A stretch of DNA of 64,000 nucleotides from Antilocapra americana. Taxonomy: Eukaryota; Chordata; Mammalia; Artiodactyla; Antilocapridae. The translations under genes and the position numbers were made by a program. The DNA is taken from positions 11,128,476 to 11,192,475 of the forward strand of contig ML660774.1 of NCBI GenBank assembly GCA_007570785.1, in the 5' to 3' direction. The number at the start of each line of letters is the position of its first letter. Within the stretch, counting starts at the first letter, position 1. Shown piece after piece: positions 11,428-24,484 of the stretch. The notes beneath the pieces are model-generated. The model worked only from the letters and a program-made list of their open reading frames with translations. It was not told the origin of the DNA and did no database searches.

Positions 11428-14383
11428 CATGGCAGAAAGCAAAGAAGAACTAAAGAGCCTCTTGATGAAAGTGAAAGAGGAGAGGGAAAAAGTTGGCTTA
11501 AAGCTCAACATTCAGAAAACTAAGATCATGGCATCTGGTCCCATCACTTCATGGCAAATAGATGGGGAAACAGTGAAAACAGTGACAGACTATTATTCTG
11601 GACTCTAAAATCACTGCAGATGCTTACTGCCAACCATGAAATTAAAAGACACTTACTCCTTGGAAGAAAAGTTATGACCAACCTAGACAGCATATTAAAA
11701 AGCAGAAACATTACTTTGCCAACAAAGGTCCTTCTAGTCAAAGCTATGGTTTTTCCAGTAGTCATGTTTGGATGTGAGAGCTGGACTATAAACAAAGCTG
11801 ACAAGGGTGCCCACTCTCACCACTACTATTCAACATAGTTTTGGAAGTCTTGGCCACAGCAATCAGAGCAGATGAAGAAATAAAAGGGATCTAGATTGGA
11901 AAAGAAGAAGTAAAACTCTCACTGTTTGCAGATGACATGATCCTCTACATAGAAAACCCTAAAGACTCTACCAGAAAATTACTAGAGCTAATCAGTGAAT
12001 ATAGTAAAGTTGCAGGATATAAAATCAACACACAGAAATCCCTTGCATTCCTATACACTAACAATGAGAAAACAGAAAGAGAAATTAAGCAAACAATTCC
12101 ATTCACCATCAAAACAAAAAGAATAAAATACTTAGGAGTATATCTACCTAAAGAAACAAAAGACTTATATATAGAAAACTATAAAACACTGATGAAAGAA
12201 ATCAAAGAGGACACAAACAGATGGAGAAATATATACCGTGTTCATGGATTGGAAGAATCAATATAGTGAAAATGAGTATACTACCCAAAGCAATCTTTAG
12301 ATTCAATGCAATTCCTATCAAGCTACCAGAGGTCTTTTTCATAGAATTAGAACAAATAATTTCACAATTTGTATGGAAATATAAAAAACCTCGAATAGCC
12401 AAAGCAATCTTGAGAAAGAAGAATGGAACCGGAGGAATCAATCTGCCTGACTTTAGGCTATACTACACAGCCACAGTCATCAAGACAGTATGGTACTGGC
12501 ACAAAGACAGAAATATAGATCAATGGAACAAAATAGAAAGCCCAGAGATAAATCCACGCACCTATGGACACCTTATCTTTGACAAAGGAGGCAAGAATAT
12601 ACAATGGAGAAAAGAGAGTCTCTTTAACAAGTGGTGCTGGGAAAACTGGACAGCCACTTGTAAAAGAATGAAACTAGAACACTTTCTAACACCATACACA
12701 AAAATAAACTCAAAATGGATCAAAGATCTAATCATAAGACCAGAAACTATAAAATTCCTAGAGGAAAACATAGGCAAAACACTCTCCGACATAAACCAAA
12801 GCAGGATCCTCTATGACCCACCTCCCAGAATATTGGAAATAAAAGCACAAATAAACAAATAGGACCTAATTAAAATGAAAAGCTTCTGCACAACAAAGGA
12901 AACTAAAAGCAAGGTGAAAAGGCAGCCTTCAGAATGGGAGAAAATAATAGCAAACAAAGCAACAGACAAACAATTAATCTCAAAAATATACAAGCAACTC
13001 CTGCAGCTCCATTACAGAAAAATAAACAACCCAATCAAAAAGCAGGCCAAAGAACTGAAAAGACATTTCTCCAAAGAAGACATAAAAATGGCTAACACAT
13101 GAGAAGATGCTCAACATCACTCATTATCAGAGAAATGCAAGTCAAAACCACAATGAGGTACTACTTTACACCAGTCAGAATGGCTGCCATCCAAAAGTCT
13201 ACAAGCAATAAATGCTGGAGAGGATGTGGAGAAAAAGGAACTCTATTACACTGTTGGTGGGAATGTAAACTGGTACAGCCACTATGGAGAACAGTGTGGA
13301 GATTCCTTAAAAAACTGGAAACAGAACTGCTATATGACCCAGCAATCCCACTGCTGGGCATACACACCAAAGAAACCAGAATTGAAAGAGACACATGTAC
13401 CCCAATGTTCACCACTGCATTGTTTACAATAGCCAAGACATGGAAGCAACCTAGATGTCCATCAACAGACGAATGGATAAAAAAGCAGTGGTAGATATAC
13501 ACAATGGAATATTACTCAGCTATTAAAAAGAATTCATTTGAATCAGTTCTACTCAGGTGGACAAAACTGGAGCCTATTATACAGAGTGAAGTAAGCCAGA
13601 AGGAAAAACAAAAATATAGTATACTAACGCATATATATGGAATTTAGAAAGATGGTAACAAGAACCCTGTATGCGAGACAGCAAAAGAAACGCAGATGTA
13701 TAGAACAGTCTGTTGGACTCTATGCGAGAGGGCAAGGGTGGGATGATATGGGAGAACGGCCATTGAAACATGTTAATTATCATATGTGAAATCAATCGCC
13801 AGCCCAGGTTTGATGCTCAGGGCTGGTACACCGGGATGACCCAGAGAGAGGGAATCAGGAGGGAGGTGGGAAGGGGGTTCTGGAGGGGGAACATATGTAT
13901 ACCCATGGCAGATTCATGTCACGGTATGGCCAAACCAACACAATAATGTAAAGAAAATTTTAAAAATTAAATAAATAAATAAACAAACAAACAAAGCTGA
14001 GCGCAGAAGAATTGATGCTTTTGAAATGTGTTGGAGAAGACTCTTGAGAGTCCTCTGGACAGCAAGGAGATCCAACCAGTCCATCCTAAAGGAGATCAGT
14101 CCTGAGTGTTCATTGGAAGGACTGATGCCGAAGCTGAAACTCCAATATTTTGGCCACCTGATGGGAAGAACTGACTCAGTTGAAAATACCCTAATGCTGG
14201 GAAAGACTGAAGGCGGGAGGAGACGGGGATGACAGAGGATGAGATGATTGGATGGCATCACCGACTCAATGGACATGAGTTTGGGTAAACTCCGGGAGTT
14301 GGTGATAGACTGGGAGGCCTGGCATGCTGCAGTCCATGGGGTCACAAAGAGTCTAACACGACTGAGCAACTAAACTGAACTGA
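11428..14383 (+). mobile_element. BovB LINE fragment, split by an L1 insertion
   Basis: The first part (11,428-11,801) encodes a 3' piece of the BovB reverse-transcriptase protein (EREKVGLKLNIQKTKIMASG, then SRNITLPTKVLLVKAMVFPV with frame breaks). The second part (14,001-14,383) continues exactly where the first stopped and reaches the BovB 3' end GACTGAGCAACTAAACTGAACTG. It is 5' truncated and inactive. The two halves together equal one contiguous 3' segment. Confidence 0.93.
11802..13988 (+). mobile_element. 5'-truncated L1 inserted inside BovB
   Basis: About 2.19 kb of L1 from mid ORF2 (FADDM-like [20 protein letters not shown]), through the Cys-rich C terminus ([20 protein letters not shown]), to the 3' UTR and an A-rich tail (AAATAAATAAATAAAC). 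It is flanked by the 12-bp repeat AAACAAAGCTGA at 11,790-11,801 and 13,989-14,000. ORF2 is broken by several frameshifts and stops, so it is dead. It lies in a PCM1 intron, antisense to the gene. Confidence 0.95.
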
Positions 14384-15171
14384 GTGTTTTACCAGAATAT
14401 ATATCTATTTACTTAACTATACTCACATAGCACATTCAAAAGTTCTTTAAATTCCCACCTTATCCATATTGGAAGAATGTTTTAGTTTTACTTTACTAAC
14501 ACCTTTTGGGATATTTTTCTCTTTTGTAACAAAACTTCCTTCTCTACACACTGTCCCTCCAGTCCAATTCATATGTGGGTGTTCCTGCCAACCTCCTGTT
14601 CTATTTACTCCACCCAATCTTGGTCACAGGTGACTGGAGAGAGATGCATACCTAATATGTTAGGATAATCATATTTTAAAATTTCAGATTGGAACCAACA
14701 GATAACTAGTCAGTCTATAACAGCAGTCATAACTGAAAACTTTAGAATGAAGGGGCAGCCACAGTATATCACGTGGACCAGACAAGAGAGAAAAGTGGTC
14801 TATGAAAATAAAGTTGGGTTAAGTAGAGGCACTCAGAAGCAGAGTTAGCGAAGTGAAAAAGTAATTCTTGACAACTTTCTGGTTGCTTTTTCTAGTCCCT
14901 TTCTAAAACCCGGTTTTAAATTTCATAAAACATCTATATATTCTTATAATAAATCTCCTTTTCAGTTTAAGCTAATTCAAGTTGATATGTTACCTGCAAA
15001 CAAAAATGTCTTCAACTAATACACCAAATAGCTCAAGGTCATTTAGTATATTGGCCAGCAAGAAAAACCGTGTCTACATAGTTTCAATGAGGATGACTTG
15101 GCTAAGTCAGGGGAAAGTTGCATTTTAGCATCAGTAGCCAATAACACACCATCAATAATAAGATACCCTAC

Positions 15172-15289
15172 CATATTGTTGAGTCGGTCATCAACACTCT
15201 CATTGCTCCAGTTTGGTAAATCCTGGTCATTCACACCTTCTTCAAAAGGACCTCCTCCTGTGGCCATATTGGCTTTTACAATTAATCTT
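15172..15289 (-). CDS. PCM1: PCM1 exon with start codon (residues 1-32; ATG at 15,267)
   Basis: The acceptor is cttgttttgcag (minus strand), then 22 nt of leader and the ATG whose A is at 15,267. The coding part is 96 nt, exactly 32 codons, and ends ...DRLNNM at the donor ATG|gtaggg in phase 0. The residues match the N terminus of human PCM1, an acidic, poorly structured segment. The spliced leader carries an in-frame TAG in the preceding exon, so no longer N terminus is possible on this transcript. The coding region is 15,172-15,267; bases 15,268-15,289 are untranslated. Confidence 0.97.
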
Positions 15290-15589
15290 CTGCAAAACAA
15301 GTGAAGACTAACTGTTTAACACATAAAAACAAACTGCAATATTTAAATCATTCCATGAACCTTAGCAATAGAAACAAGCATCAGAAAAGTTGATTTTATG
15401 AAACAAAAGAGGCACTGTCAACCACACACAAAATGATTTAGCTGCCACAGGCATGGTACGTCTAGCATGCATTAAGTAGATGAAGTGATGAGGAGGGGAA
15501 GGAAAAAAACCTTGGAATATCCACTCTGTTTGCAGGCTTCATCCTTCTATTTATTTGACACAATCCAAAAAGGTAAAGAGGTAGGAAAA

Positions 15590-16110
15590 AGTTACTAGAT
15601 GGAAATGACATCACTTATAATAGCGACAAAAAAGTAAAATTATCTAGGAATAACATAATTTAGCCCTATGTAAAGACGCATTATTTTTTAAACTGAAGTA
15701 TAGTTGATTTACAATGTTGTGCTTATTTCTGCTGTACAGCAAAGTGATTCAGTTAAACACATACAAGAAGCACTATTAAACTCTATAAAACAACACAAGA
15801 GAAAATGTGAATAAGTAAAAAAACATATTATCTCCCTTGATGAGAAGACTAAACATTTTTTCTGAATTTATAGACTTAATTAAATACCCACTGGGATTCT
15901 GCTTGGAATTTGACAGAATGATTCTAAAAACCATCTGGAAGAACAAACAAATTAGAAAAAAAATTACCTGAAAAATAAAAGCAAGAGTTGCTATAGTGGT
16001 CACGAGAGTAGAAAACTAACCCCAAGATATTCAACCACATTTAGTATCTATCTGGTTCAATCAGCACAACTCAAAAAGAAAATCCTCAAATACACCCAAT
16101 TCAAAAAATT
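15590..16110 (+). repeat. Old L1 ORF2 remnant with internal antisense L1 piece
   Basis: Bases 15,770-16,110 resemble a decayed L1 ORF2 segment (TGGAAGAACAAACAAATTAG). At about 15,680-15,765 an antisense L1 3' piece (TTTACAATGTTGTGCTTATT, TGTACAGCAAAGTGATTCAG) interrupts it. Boundaries are approximate. Confidence 0.55.
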
Positions 16111-18002
16111 TAATGACAAAAATTAACTATAGCTAACATCAATTTTGTTCACTATATGCCAAGCGCTAATGCTAAACATTTTATGTGTTTATGATTTAAC
16201 CTTTGCAATAACTGAGCGGTAAAAGATTATTCAGTTGATGGGACAATTTGCTAACAATGTTGAAAAAAAGTTTATTTAAAGCTGTAACAGACTTCCTAAA
16301 CCAGGATTCATCATCTTAAACACAAAACACAGAAAAATGATTTCAGTGACTATTTTCCCAATTCTCCCAAAGATGGTACATACCCGGTACCATTTCAGAC
16401 ACACAGAAGAAGAATTAATTCATAGTAAAAAACAGACGCCTTAGAGCATTAGAGCTTAATTCCCCCTCAGATGAAAAAGAATGCCTTACACCATAAACAA
16501 AGATACTATCCGGTAGATTTAAAGTAGATGAATAAGATTAAAGAGTCAAATAAAAGACAAGAAAAAAGAATGAGCTTTAAAAATAGAGATTTTACTAATT
16601 TGGAATGTGGAAATAAAGAGGAGTATGTTCAACCAATTTTACTCAGGCACAAGTGAATCCTAAGGATACTGAGAATAAATAGTAAATGACAAGCTGGGAA
16701 AAAAATCTGAAAGAAATATGAAGTATATAATTAATATCTTTACTATATTAAAAAATGCTTGCATGAAAGCAGTTGTTGGTTACAGGGTAGAAATGTGATT
16801 TTTACTGTTTACCTTATATATTTTCAGCAATATTTTACAACATTTTTTATACTAGAAATATATTTAAGAACTTCGCAAAATAACTGATACTCATAAAGAG
16901 GTATGTCCAGTGAACCGACTCATTTAAAAGAAACATTTTACAACTACCTTTTTCTAAGATGCACTGACGCAATTTGCAATATTAAAGAATAGGAGGTCAA
17001 AAAAATACATAAGCAATAGAGGTGAAAACAATACCTAATATTACAAAAAGCAATTTATCTTAAAGTGGAGATTAGAAATTACTAAAATATTTAAGTAAAA
17101 AAACTCTTACCAATTTTTTAGTAAAATACAGTATGTTGCATTTTCTATCAGTAGAGTAATAATAAAATAAGTTTACTTTAAGGTAAGTTAAAAATATATT
17201 CAGATGTTTTATACTCATTTTTTTATTATGATGAATTCCTCCTAAAATGAGCTTTTCCTAAGGATCTAGTGATAAGTTAACAACTTTGAACACAAGTTTC
17301 TAAAACAATTTAAAACATACATTAAAATTAGTTTGGGAAAAATATATCAATTATTTATTAAAAATCATTTTTAAAGACCATTTGCTAAATAAAGTCTATA
17401 CATTCAAAGTAATGTGAAAAGAAACACATTTCTGTTAATGAGAAAAAAAGATGAGCTCAGTTTTAGAGACGTTTGAGATATCTATTGTATACCCAATTAA
17501 ATGTGTCTAGTGGGCAAACAGCCATCTCTCAGAAGTGACATCTAGGCTACAGAGATGTGCAAATCATCGATTCATAAAAGAATGTAAAGTGGAACAGAAG
17601 ACTCATGAGAAGATAAAGAGTAAGAGAAGACTAAACCTTGAAGGACACGGAGATTTTAAAAAGAAAGGAAAACAACACTCAGAAGGTACAGAAAGACAGG
17701 AAGGAAACCAAAACCAGAAGAATGTGCTAGCAAGGGGGAGAAGTATGTAAAGAAGGAGGGTATGATAAGAATGCCAAGTATCACTTTATCATATAAACAA
17801 ACTAGTGAGAAGTGTACATCTGGATTTAGCAACAAGGAGGATACTGACAACCTTGGTAAAAATCAATTCCATAACTGAAATGCATTTATTGACGGGGAAG
17901 AGAAAAAATTAGAGGAAGTCAGTAGGTGATTTTTTTCAAGATATCATTCTGTGAAGGAAAGCAAGCAGAGAAGGTCAAGTAGAAAGATTCCTTAAAATGG
18001 AG

Positions 18003-18415
18003 GTATCTTACATATGGTAATGTACATGTTTCAATGCTACTCTCTCAAATCATCCCACCCTCTCCCTTCCCCTACTGTATCCAAAAGTCTGTGTTTCCTT
18101 TGCTGCCCTGCAAATAGAATCAAGTGTATCATCTTTCTAGATTCCATATATACGCATTAATATATGATATTTGTCTTTCTCTGACTTACTTCACTCTGTA
18201 TAATAGACTCTAGGTTTGTCCACCTCAGTAGAACTGACTCAACTGCATTCTGTATGATGCAAGGAACCCAAAGTTGGTGCTCTGTGACCACCTAGAGGGG
18301 TGGGAGGGGACATGATGTATACTATACCAATGGCTGATTCATACGGATGTATGGCAGAAACCAACGCAATATTGTAAAGTAAATATCCTTCCAATTAAAA
18401 ATAAAATTTTTAAAA
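18003..18415 (+). mobile_element. L1 3' end with inverted 5' part (twin-priming structure)
   Basis: Bases 18,003-18,247 are L1 3' sequence in antisense (TTCACTCTGTATAATAGACTC and so on). From about 18,248 the same family continues in sense (GGTGCTCTGTGACC to ATTGTAAAGTAAATATCC) into an A-rich tail. This inversion is the usual mark of twin priming during L1 integration. Confidence 0.75.
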
Positions 18416-19480
18416 ATACTAATAACACTGATAAATATATATATAACCAGGGGAAAAAGGGGGCAGTATCTTGAGTACATTTAAAATTTGTCAGGAGAGC
18501 ACTCATAGAGGGAGACAAAGATGCAAACTGTGTGTGGTCTCTGAAAAACTGGGAAGGACTGGGATCTAGGGCTTAAGAAACACAATTAGCATTAGATAGG
18601 CCAAAGAACACCTCTTTCACTGAAATGAAAGAAAGGACAGAATTGGATACAGGCTGTTAGCAGATCTGGTGGTTGAAAGCCATGAAGTACGGATTGCTCG
18701 TTCAATATGTGAGGGTAAGATGACAGTGTCTGAGAGGCTGGGGAAGAGTGACAGAGAGTGACTGTGAGCAGCACTAAGGACTCAGATGAAAGCAGAGAAC
18801 ATTCACTGTTAGCACTAATATCACTAATCTGCAGTTTCCATTTTTTTCCCCAGAAGTGCTTATCAGCCTTGATATAAAGTAGTGGATTCCACTGAATCCA
18901 TCCACATTTGGGATTTTGCTAGGCAGGTTTAACAGAAAAACAATGAGATGGAAAAGCTGAAGCCACTGGAAAAAAATTAGCACAAGTGACAGATGATCGT
19001 GTGTGAAGCAGAATTGAGATAAAATTCTTTTACTTCAAACAAGCACTTTCATCCACCCTATGACCTACTAAAGTAAGTTGAAACTATTAAGTTTCATTTT
19101 GCTATTTTTGACAGTATTATTTGGTTTCCTCATCTTACAAGGATATGAAATGCAAAAATACCATGGCAATTTACAAGCTACTTTCAATGACTGATCTTTC
19201 TGAAGAAAATCTTGTTGTAGGAGTCTTACTATAAGTATTACAGATATCTAAGCAGAATATCACAGTATTAATTACCATGAAAATACCCACGACTGACTAA
19301 AGTTACCTTTGAAAATACAAACAAATTCATCAAGAAAAAAAATTATTTTTCCTAAAATCTTTAAAATTCAGATATTATTTCTCAAATGGTATTAAATGAC
19401 TCATAAGTGTCTTTGGAACTATCTTACATCCCAACTGACAGTTGTAAACCAAGGTCTTAGAAATTCTCATCAAAATAAAG

Positions 19481-19671
19481 GATTTCCCTAGTGGCTCAGG
19501 GGTAAAGAATTCACCTGCCAATGCAAGAGACGCAAATTTGATCCCTGGGTTGGGAAGATTCCCTGGAGGAAGGCATGGCAACCCACTCCAATATCCTTGC
19601 CTGGAGAATCCCATGGACAGAGGAGCCTGGCAGGTTACAATCCACGGGATAGAAAAAAGTCGGACACAACT
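19481..19671 (+). mobile_element. Bov-tA SINE
   Basis: Plus-strand head ATTTCCCTAGTGGCTCAGGG and body ending GTCGGACACAACTAAGCAC. Flanking repeats CAAAATAAA and CCAAATAAA are similar. In the largest PCM1 intron of the window. Confidence 0.92.
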
Positions 19672-20349
19672 AAGCACATCCAAATAAAATATTGTATAAA
19701 GTATATACATATATATATCTATATTTTCTAATATTTGCTTAGAGTCACAAAATAACCAGAACTGGTATCTTATATTATCTGCACAAGTTTTCTAAAGGTT
19801 GAATTAGCTGGGCTATTTCTTTTACTAATTATATAAAGGAAATATTCAGTATACTCTTTTGAAAGCCTTAATATAGTGCACAACCATACTAAGCACTTTT
19901 AAGGGAAATTGAGAAGAAAACGTTTAAGTTTCTGGTATTATGTATAGTTTAGTTTCATTTAAGGAATTTCTCAATTTCTTCTCTGTACCTAAAAACCATA
20001 CAGATCTTTTCCATAGTTCTTTGAGTTTGACACTTACTAAAAATTTCAGTAATTTTTTTAGAACTTAAGGTATCTTCTTTATAATTACCCTCTTTTAAAA
20101 AAAACAAAAGCTCTTTACGTATTGAGGGGAAGAAGGTGAATAGACTGCAATACAACACTCGATATGAATTAACAAAAATTTGATTAGACCTCACTATGTA
20201 CCAAGTACTGCTCTGGGTCTATATTATGGTATAGTTACTCTGTGTAGACTGTTTCTACACCAAGAAAATTTAATATATCCTCGCTCTCTACAAAAGTAAA
20301 TGAGAACCCTGAGGTCAACTAAACTCAGCTTGTTGAAATCTGTCACTTC

Positions 20350-21385
20350 CTGTCATTGATTACATACATCTCCCTAGGCAAATCTATACGTCCTGCTATA
20401 ACCAATCCCAATTGTGAATGCCATTCCATCCCATACTCTCCACTGATAACAGCTCTTGCTGCGATTCCTTTCCACTGGACCATTACAAACTCACTCCCTA
20501 TACATCCTCTATCTATTCCCAAACATTCCTCCTACTTCTTTGGCTTCAATAAAATGCCAAACCACTATGAAAGCACTATTTCCTTAGAAATCCTTTCTAA
20601 AAGATGTTACTCTTCCTAGTCTCTCAGATTCATGGGGAAAGAGTATCATTTACAGACTATTCTTATTCAACAATGCTTAACCTTCCTCTTTTGAACAAAT
20701 TAACCAACAAAAACACCACTCTCCCTATCTTGGGTACCATTTCCTACTGTTCACCTCAGGACAGTCTTACACTTTTAACTGGCTTGTTGTTTTCACTCTC
20801 CACGTCACTCTCTGCTTTCATGACCTGAACACTTGTAATGATTTTTCTAAGACTCTGACCTCCATCTCATCTGCTCTATCCCAATACTATTTCCATTCTG
20901 GACAGATAATTTGTTCAACATCCTAAACTTCTGAAATACCTCTTTCTTAATTAACCTCCTTGCATTCTGTTTTGTCTCACCTGCTCATTCCTGCTGACCT
21001 TACCCTTTGGCCCTGCTGAATACCTCCTGTCCCTTGATCATTTCCCTTTCCAAGAATCCATTCACCCCTCACTTTCTTACTTAACCCAAAAATGCCACTC
21101 ACTTCCAAAAATGCCTTGCTAGCATCGTTGGCCTCCTCATCAATTTGCCTATTTTATCAACTCAATTTTGGATAAACCTCATTACTCATTCTTTCTGTTT
21201 GTTCTCTCAAAACTGTCAAATAGTTAAAAAGTGGCATTGACTGTGTCCACTATTAAGGTATACTACACACTGACACTTTCAAAAATGCAGGTTTACTCCT
21301 TGAGATAAGGCACTTTATCTGTTTTGCTCAGTGTTCTATCTCTAGTACTTCATAGCCATGAAGTCACACATTGTACGTACTCAGT
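20350..21385. other. Pyrimidine-rich unclassified stretch, tail resembles L2
   Basis: About 1 kb of C/T-rich plus strand without any convincing exon. The last 100 bases (CTCCTTGAGATAAGGCACTT) resemble the 3' end of an ancient L2 element. The rest I cannot classify. Confidence 0.35.
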
Positions 21386-22612
21386 TAAATTTTAAGACGA
21401 ATGTACTGCTATGTTACCATGTTAGCCTTTTCTGGCTTCTTAATAAATTCCCTAGTGTGATTATTCCAAACACTTTCTATTTTTTCCAAATCTCACATAT
21501 ATTTATCTCTTTTCCAACAAATGGCCAAATTCCCTATTGAGAAAACCAAGGTCTTTTAAAGCAAGTTTAACTCAACTGCTTTGTATTTTTATTCTATTTT
21601 ATCCATCTTCACTAAAGTGTTAAAAGGAGAATTATTTGTGACTGATTTTATAACTTTTTATTTTACCAAATATTCCAGTGTTAAAGACTCTAAAACACAG
21701 ACTTATATCTGACATTTCCTCTGAGTTCTACTTTTCTTGTCTTATTCTGTTATAGTCTTTCAAATAACAGAAAAAGATACCAAGAAGTACAATTAAGATA
21801 TAAATCAATGACCAATCTACATTCTTATGATAACATACTGCATAAGTGTGTTGAAGATTTGTTTGCGTTCCTAGAAAGCAAGAATATATTCATCATATTT
21901 TGACAATTAGGCTGTCTTTAAAATTTTAACAGAACTAAATTTTCTGAAATTTTTAAGAGAGTAATTATTGCTAAAATGGTTTTAACAAAATTTCTTCTAA
22001 TCCTCATCCTCTAGTCATTTAATTTCTAAATGCCCAGGGCATTCTCAAATGCTGATTACGTAAAGATACTTTCTGACCAGCAGGAAGAAGTCAATGTAAG
22101 TTCACTGAGGGAAAGTTAAGAAATTGTTAAGGACAATTTAGAAATTAAATGACTGAAGTAAGTTTAGACAACAAACAAACTTCAATCAACAGTATACATA
22201 ATAAGCTCAAAAAGTAGAGGAGTTTGTGAATAAAAAATAAAATAAAAACAACCAATTAATAGAAAAGTTGTACCAGATGACTTAAGAGTAAATGAATTTG
22301 GAACAAGAGGCTATCCAAATAGTTGCTACAGGTAACATTCAAACTCAAATGAGCAGATGAGGAAACTCTGTGAAGACAAAGACATTTTTAAAAGTATTAC
22401 ATAAACTATCGTAGCATTTAATAATTAGGAATGACATGGCTCTTTTCAAACAAAAGTATGAAGACAGACCAAAGTGGCACACCAAAAAGCAGGGCAAACA
22501 GGGCATCAAACCTAGACCGTTCGTTTACTACAGGCACTGGTATTTTATAACACTTAAGTCTTCTTCAAATATAATACAACAGCCAAAAACATATACAAAG
22601 ATGTCAAATTAC

Positions 22613-22690
22613 CTGTTTAAAAACTAGTTTTCGTAGCTCAGAATGGCTCCCTTCCTGCTTCACACTTCAAAGCTGTTGTGTGCTTATGAT
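22613..22690 (-). other. PCM1: PCM1 untranslated exon 2
   Basis: On the minus strand a long pyrimidine tract ends in ttttttag and is followed by ATCATAAGCACAC; the 78-nt exon ends AAACAG before gtaattt. It has no ATG. Spliced to the next exon, it supplies an in-frame TAG ten codons upstream of, and reading into, the main ATG. That stop fixes ATG 15,267 as the first in-frame start. The exon call rests on splice-site quality and on position between promoter and start codon; no transcript was checked. Confidence 0.75.
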
Positions 22691-24439
22691 CTAAAAAAGA
22701 GGAAAGAAAAAAATCCATTTTAGCCCATTTCACTGTGACCTACAGAATACCAAATAGTATTTATATCCTAAAGTGTGTTCAGAAAATCGACAGAAAAGGA
22801 AAAATCCAATTAATCAATACTTTAAATTCAACTTTAATTCTTTAGGAAAACAAGCGATAAACAGGTTTAAGTCCTCCACACCTGTTAAGAGCCTACCAAA
22901 CAGCACTGTGATACCTTAATATCTACTTGGGAATGCAATGAAATTATGATGCAAAAACACTATAATGCAAGCATCATATAGCCTTCTCCATCAATGTTAA
23001 AAATCCACTCCAAAAATTACTCTTCGGATTGACCAAGTCATTAACTTCCTGCCACGCAAAACTATTCCAGAACTTTGCATCCCTGTTGATGACATCTTCA
23101 TTTAAAAGCTAGCTACTTCATTAAAAAATAACCCCGTCACTACAGAAACGCAAAGTTTACATTTCAGTTCAAAAACTCAAGAATTATAATGGTTTCCAGC
23201 GGCTCTAACTGGAAAGGTGTTAGGGAAAGAAAGGAGCAGGTGCACCCGCAGCTTTACACCACCACCCACTCCAGTAACCAGAGAATAGCACAAGGCGGAG
23301 TCTGGAAGGCAGTTACGGGGCGGGGGTGGAAGGGGTGCCCAGAAACCCTGCTTCTTCCAGCGTCAAAGCACGATCCGTCACCCGTAGAGCCCCCGCCACA
23401 GACCTCGAATCGGTCCCCCACCAAAAAAAAATATTTTTCAGATAGGATGAGCTCTAGAGGAATGAGCCGCGGGGCTTAAAAGTTTGGAGGCCCCGCCTCT
23501 CCAGCGGGGCCTACGACCTAATCCCCAAACCCTCGTTTCTGCAGAGCAAGCAACGTTCCTCGAATCCATTTGGCATTTAGTATTTCCCCACTCGGGGCCC
23601 ATCCAAACTGGACCTGCATTAAGGGATGGCGGAGGGGGGGAGCGCGGTGAAATTAGCATTCGTCTCGCCAGTAGGAACCCCAAAGTCAGGAACGCCTCCC
23701 CCGGCCCTTCTGCTCTAAAAACGCCCGGGACGGCCTAAGTCTTGCTGCTCACGGCCCAACCCCAAAGTCGCATCGCTCCTCACTCGCCTCTTCTCCACCC
23801 CAAATTCTGGAGCTCGAGGGCCCCACGGAACGGAATCTGGCGGGTAGGGTGGAAGAGGCGCAGATTATGGCCCACTAAGGCCCCTTGCTATGGAAAACGA
23901 GACCCCCCTCCAAGCAGACTGTAGCCCCCACTCCGCTTCCTCTACTCGCGAGGGACATTCCTGGAGCGCCCGAGTCCCCAGCGCGGCCTCCTCCCCGGGG
24001 CCAGCAAGAGGGGCGGGGAGGCAAGCAGGGGGTCCTGCAGTGGCCGACGCGTCCCTAGACGCTCACCCCGAGACCAGCATCGCTCGGTCCGGGGGAAGGG
24101 GCACTCGGCCCGCCCAGGGGACGGCAAGCAAGCAGCAAGGAGCCCCAGGAACCCCAGCAGAGCTCTGAGTGGGCCCGAGGCCAGGCTCTCCAGGGTCAAG
24201 TGTCCCAGGGCCGTTGCTCCCCCGCCCCGGCGCCGCGCTGCCCTCGGTTGCCAAGGGCTGGGAACGCGCAGGCATTACCTGTAAACGAAGCAGCCGCTCC
24301 TGCCGAGGGCGGAGTAGCGGTCAGCACGCCCCCCCCGCCCCACACAAGACCCGCCGCGAGCAGCGGACCGCCCTCAGAGACCGCAGCAGGGAGAAGCCCC
24401 GAGTTCCCCGGCTGCCTGAGGGCCCAATGGCCGCCTCGT

Positions 24440-24481
24440 CTACCTCAGCTCCTCAGCGCCAACCGCCGCAGCCACCGCCAT
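24440..24481 (-). CDS. Short upstream ORF in PCM1 leader (13 codons)
   Basis: The ATG inside the YY1 motif opens a reading frame MAVAAAVGAEELR followed by TAG, all within exon 1. If transcription starts upstream of 24,481, this ORF would be in the 5' leader and could lower initiation at the main ATG. The leader before it would be very short, so many ribosomes may skip it. Whether it is transcribed or translated depends on the exact start site and is inference. Confidence 0.35.
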   Translation of the reverse strand: MAVAAAVGAEELR

Positions 24482-24484
24482 CTT
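24471..24484 (-). promoter_or_regulatory. YY1-type motif at PCM1 start
   Basis: On the minus strand the sequence is AAGATGGCGGTGGC, a close match to the extended YY1 site found just downstream of many TATA-less starts. Orientation agrees with transcription of PCM1. This is the main reason for placing the start near 24,490. Confidence 0.75.

Larger units (their letters stand above)
15290..22612 (-). other. PCM1 intron (7.3 kb) between untranslated exon 2 and the ATG exon
   Basis: Apart from the L1, Bov-tA and L2-like pieces listed separately, I see only AT-rich unique sequence. Several short ORFs are present on both strands but none has codon-like features or splice sites in phase. Confidence 0.8.

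Noticed and set aside
12221..12862. 213-codon plus-strand open frame
   Set aside because: It is the C-terminal part of L1 ORF2 inside the inserted L1, with frameshifts on both sides; not a host gene.
13914..14369. 151-codon minus-strand open frame
   Set aside because: Antisense reading of the BovB 3' end and L1 tail; the same peptide recurs at other BovB copies.
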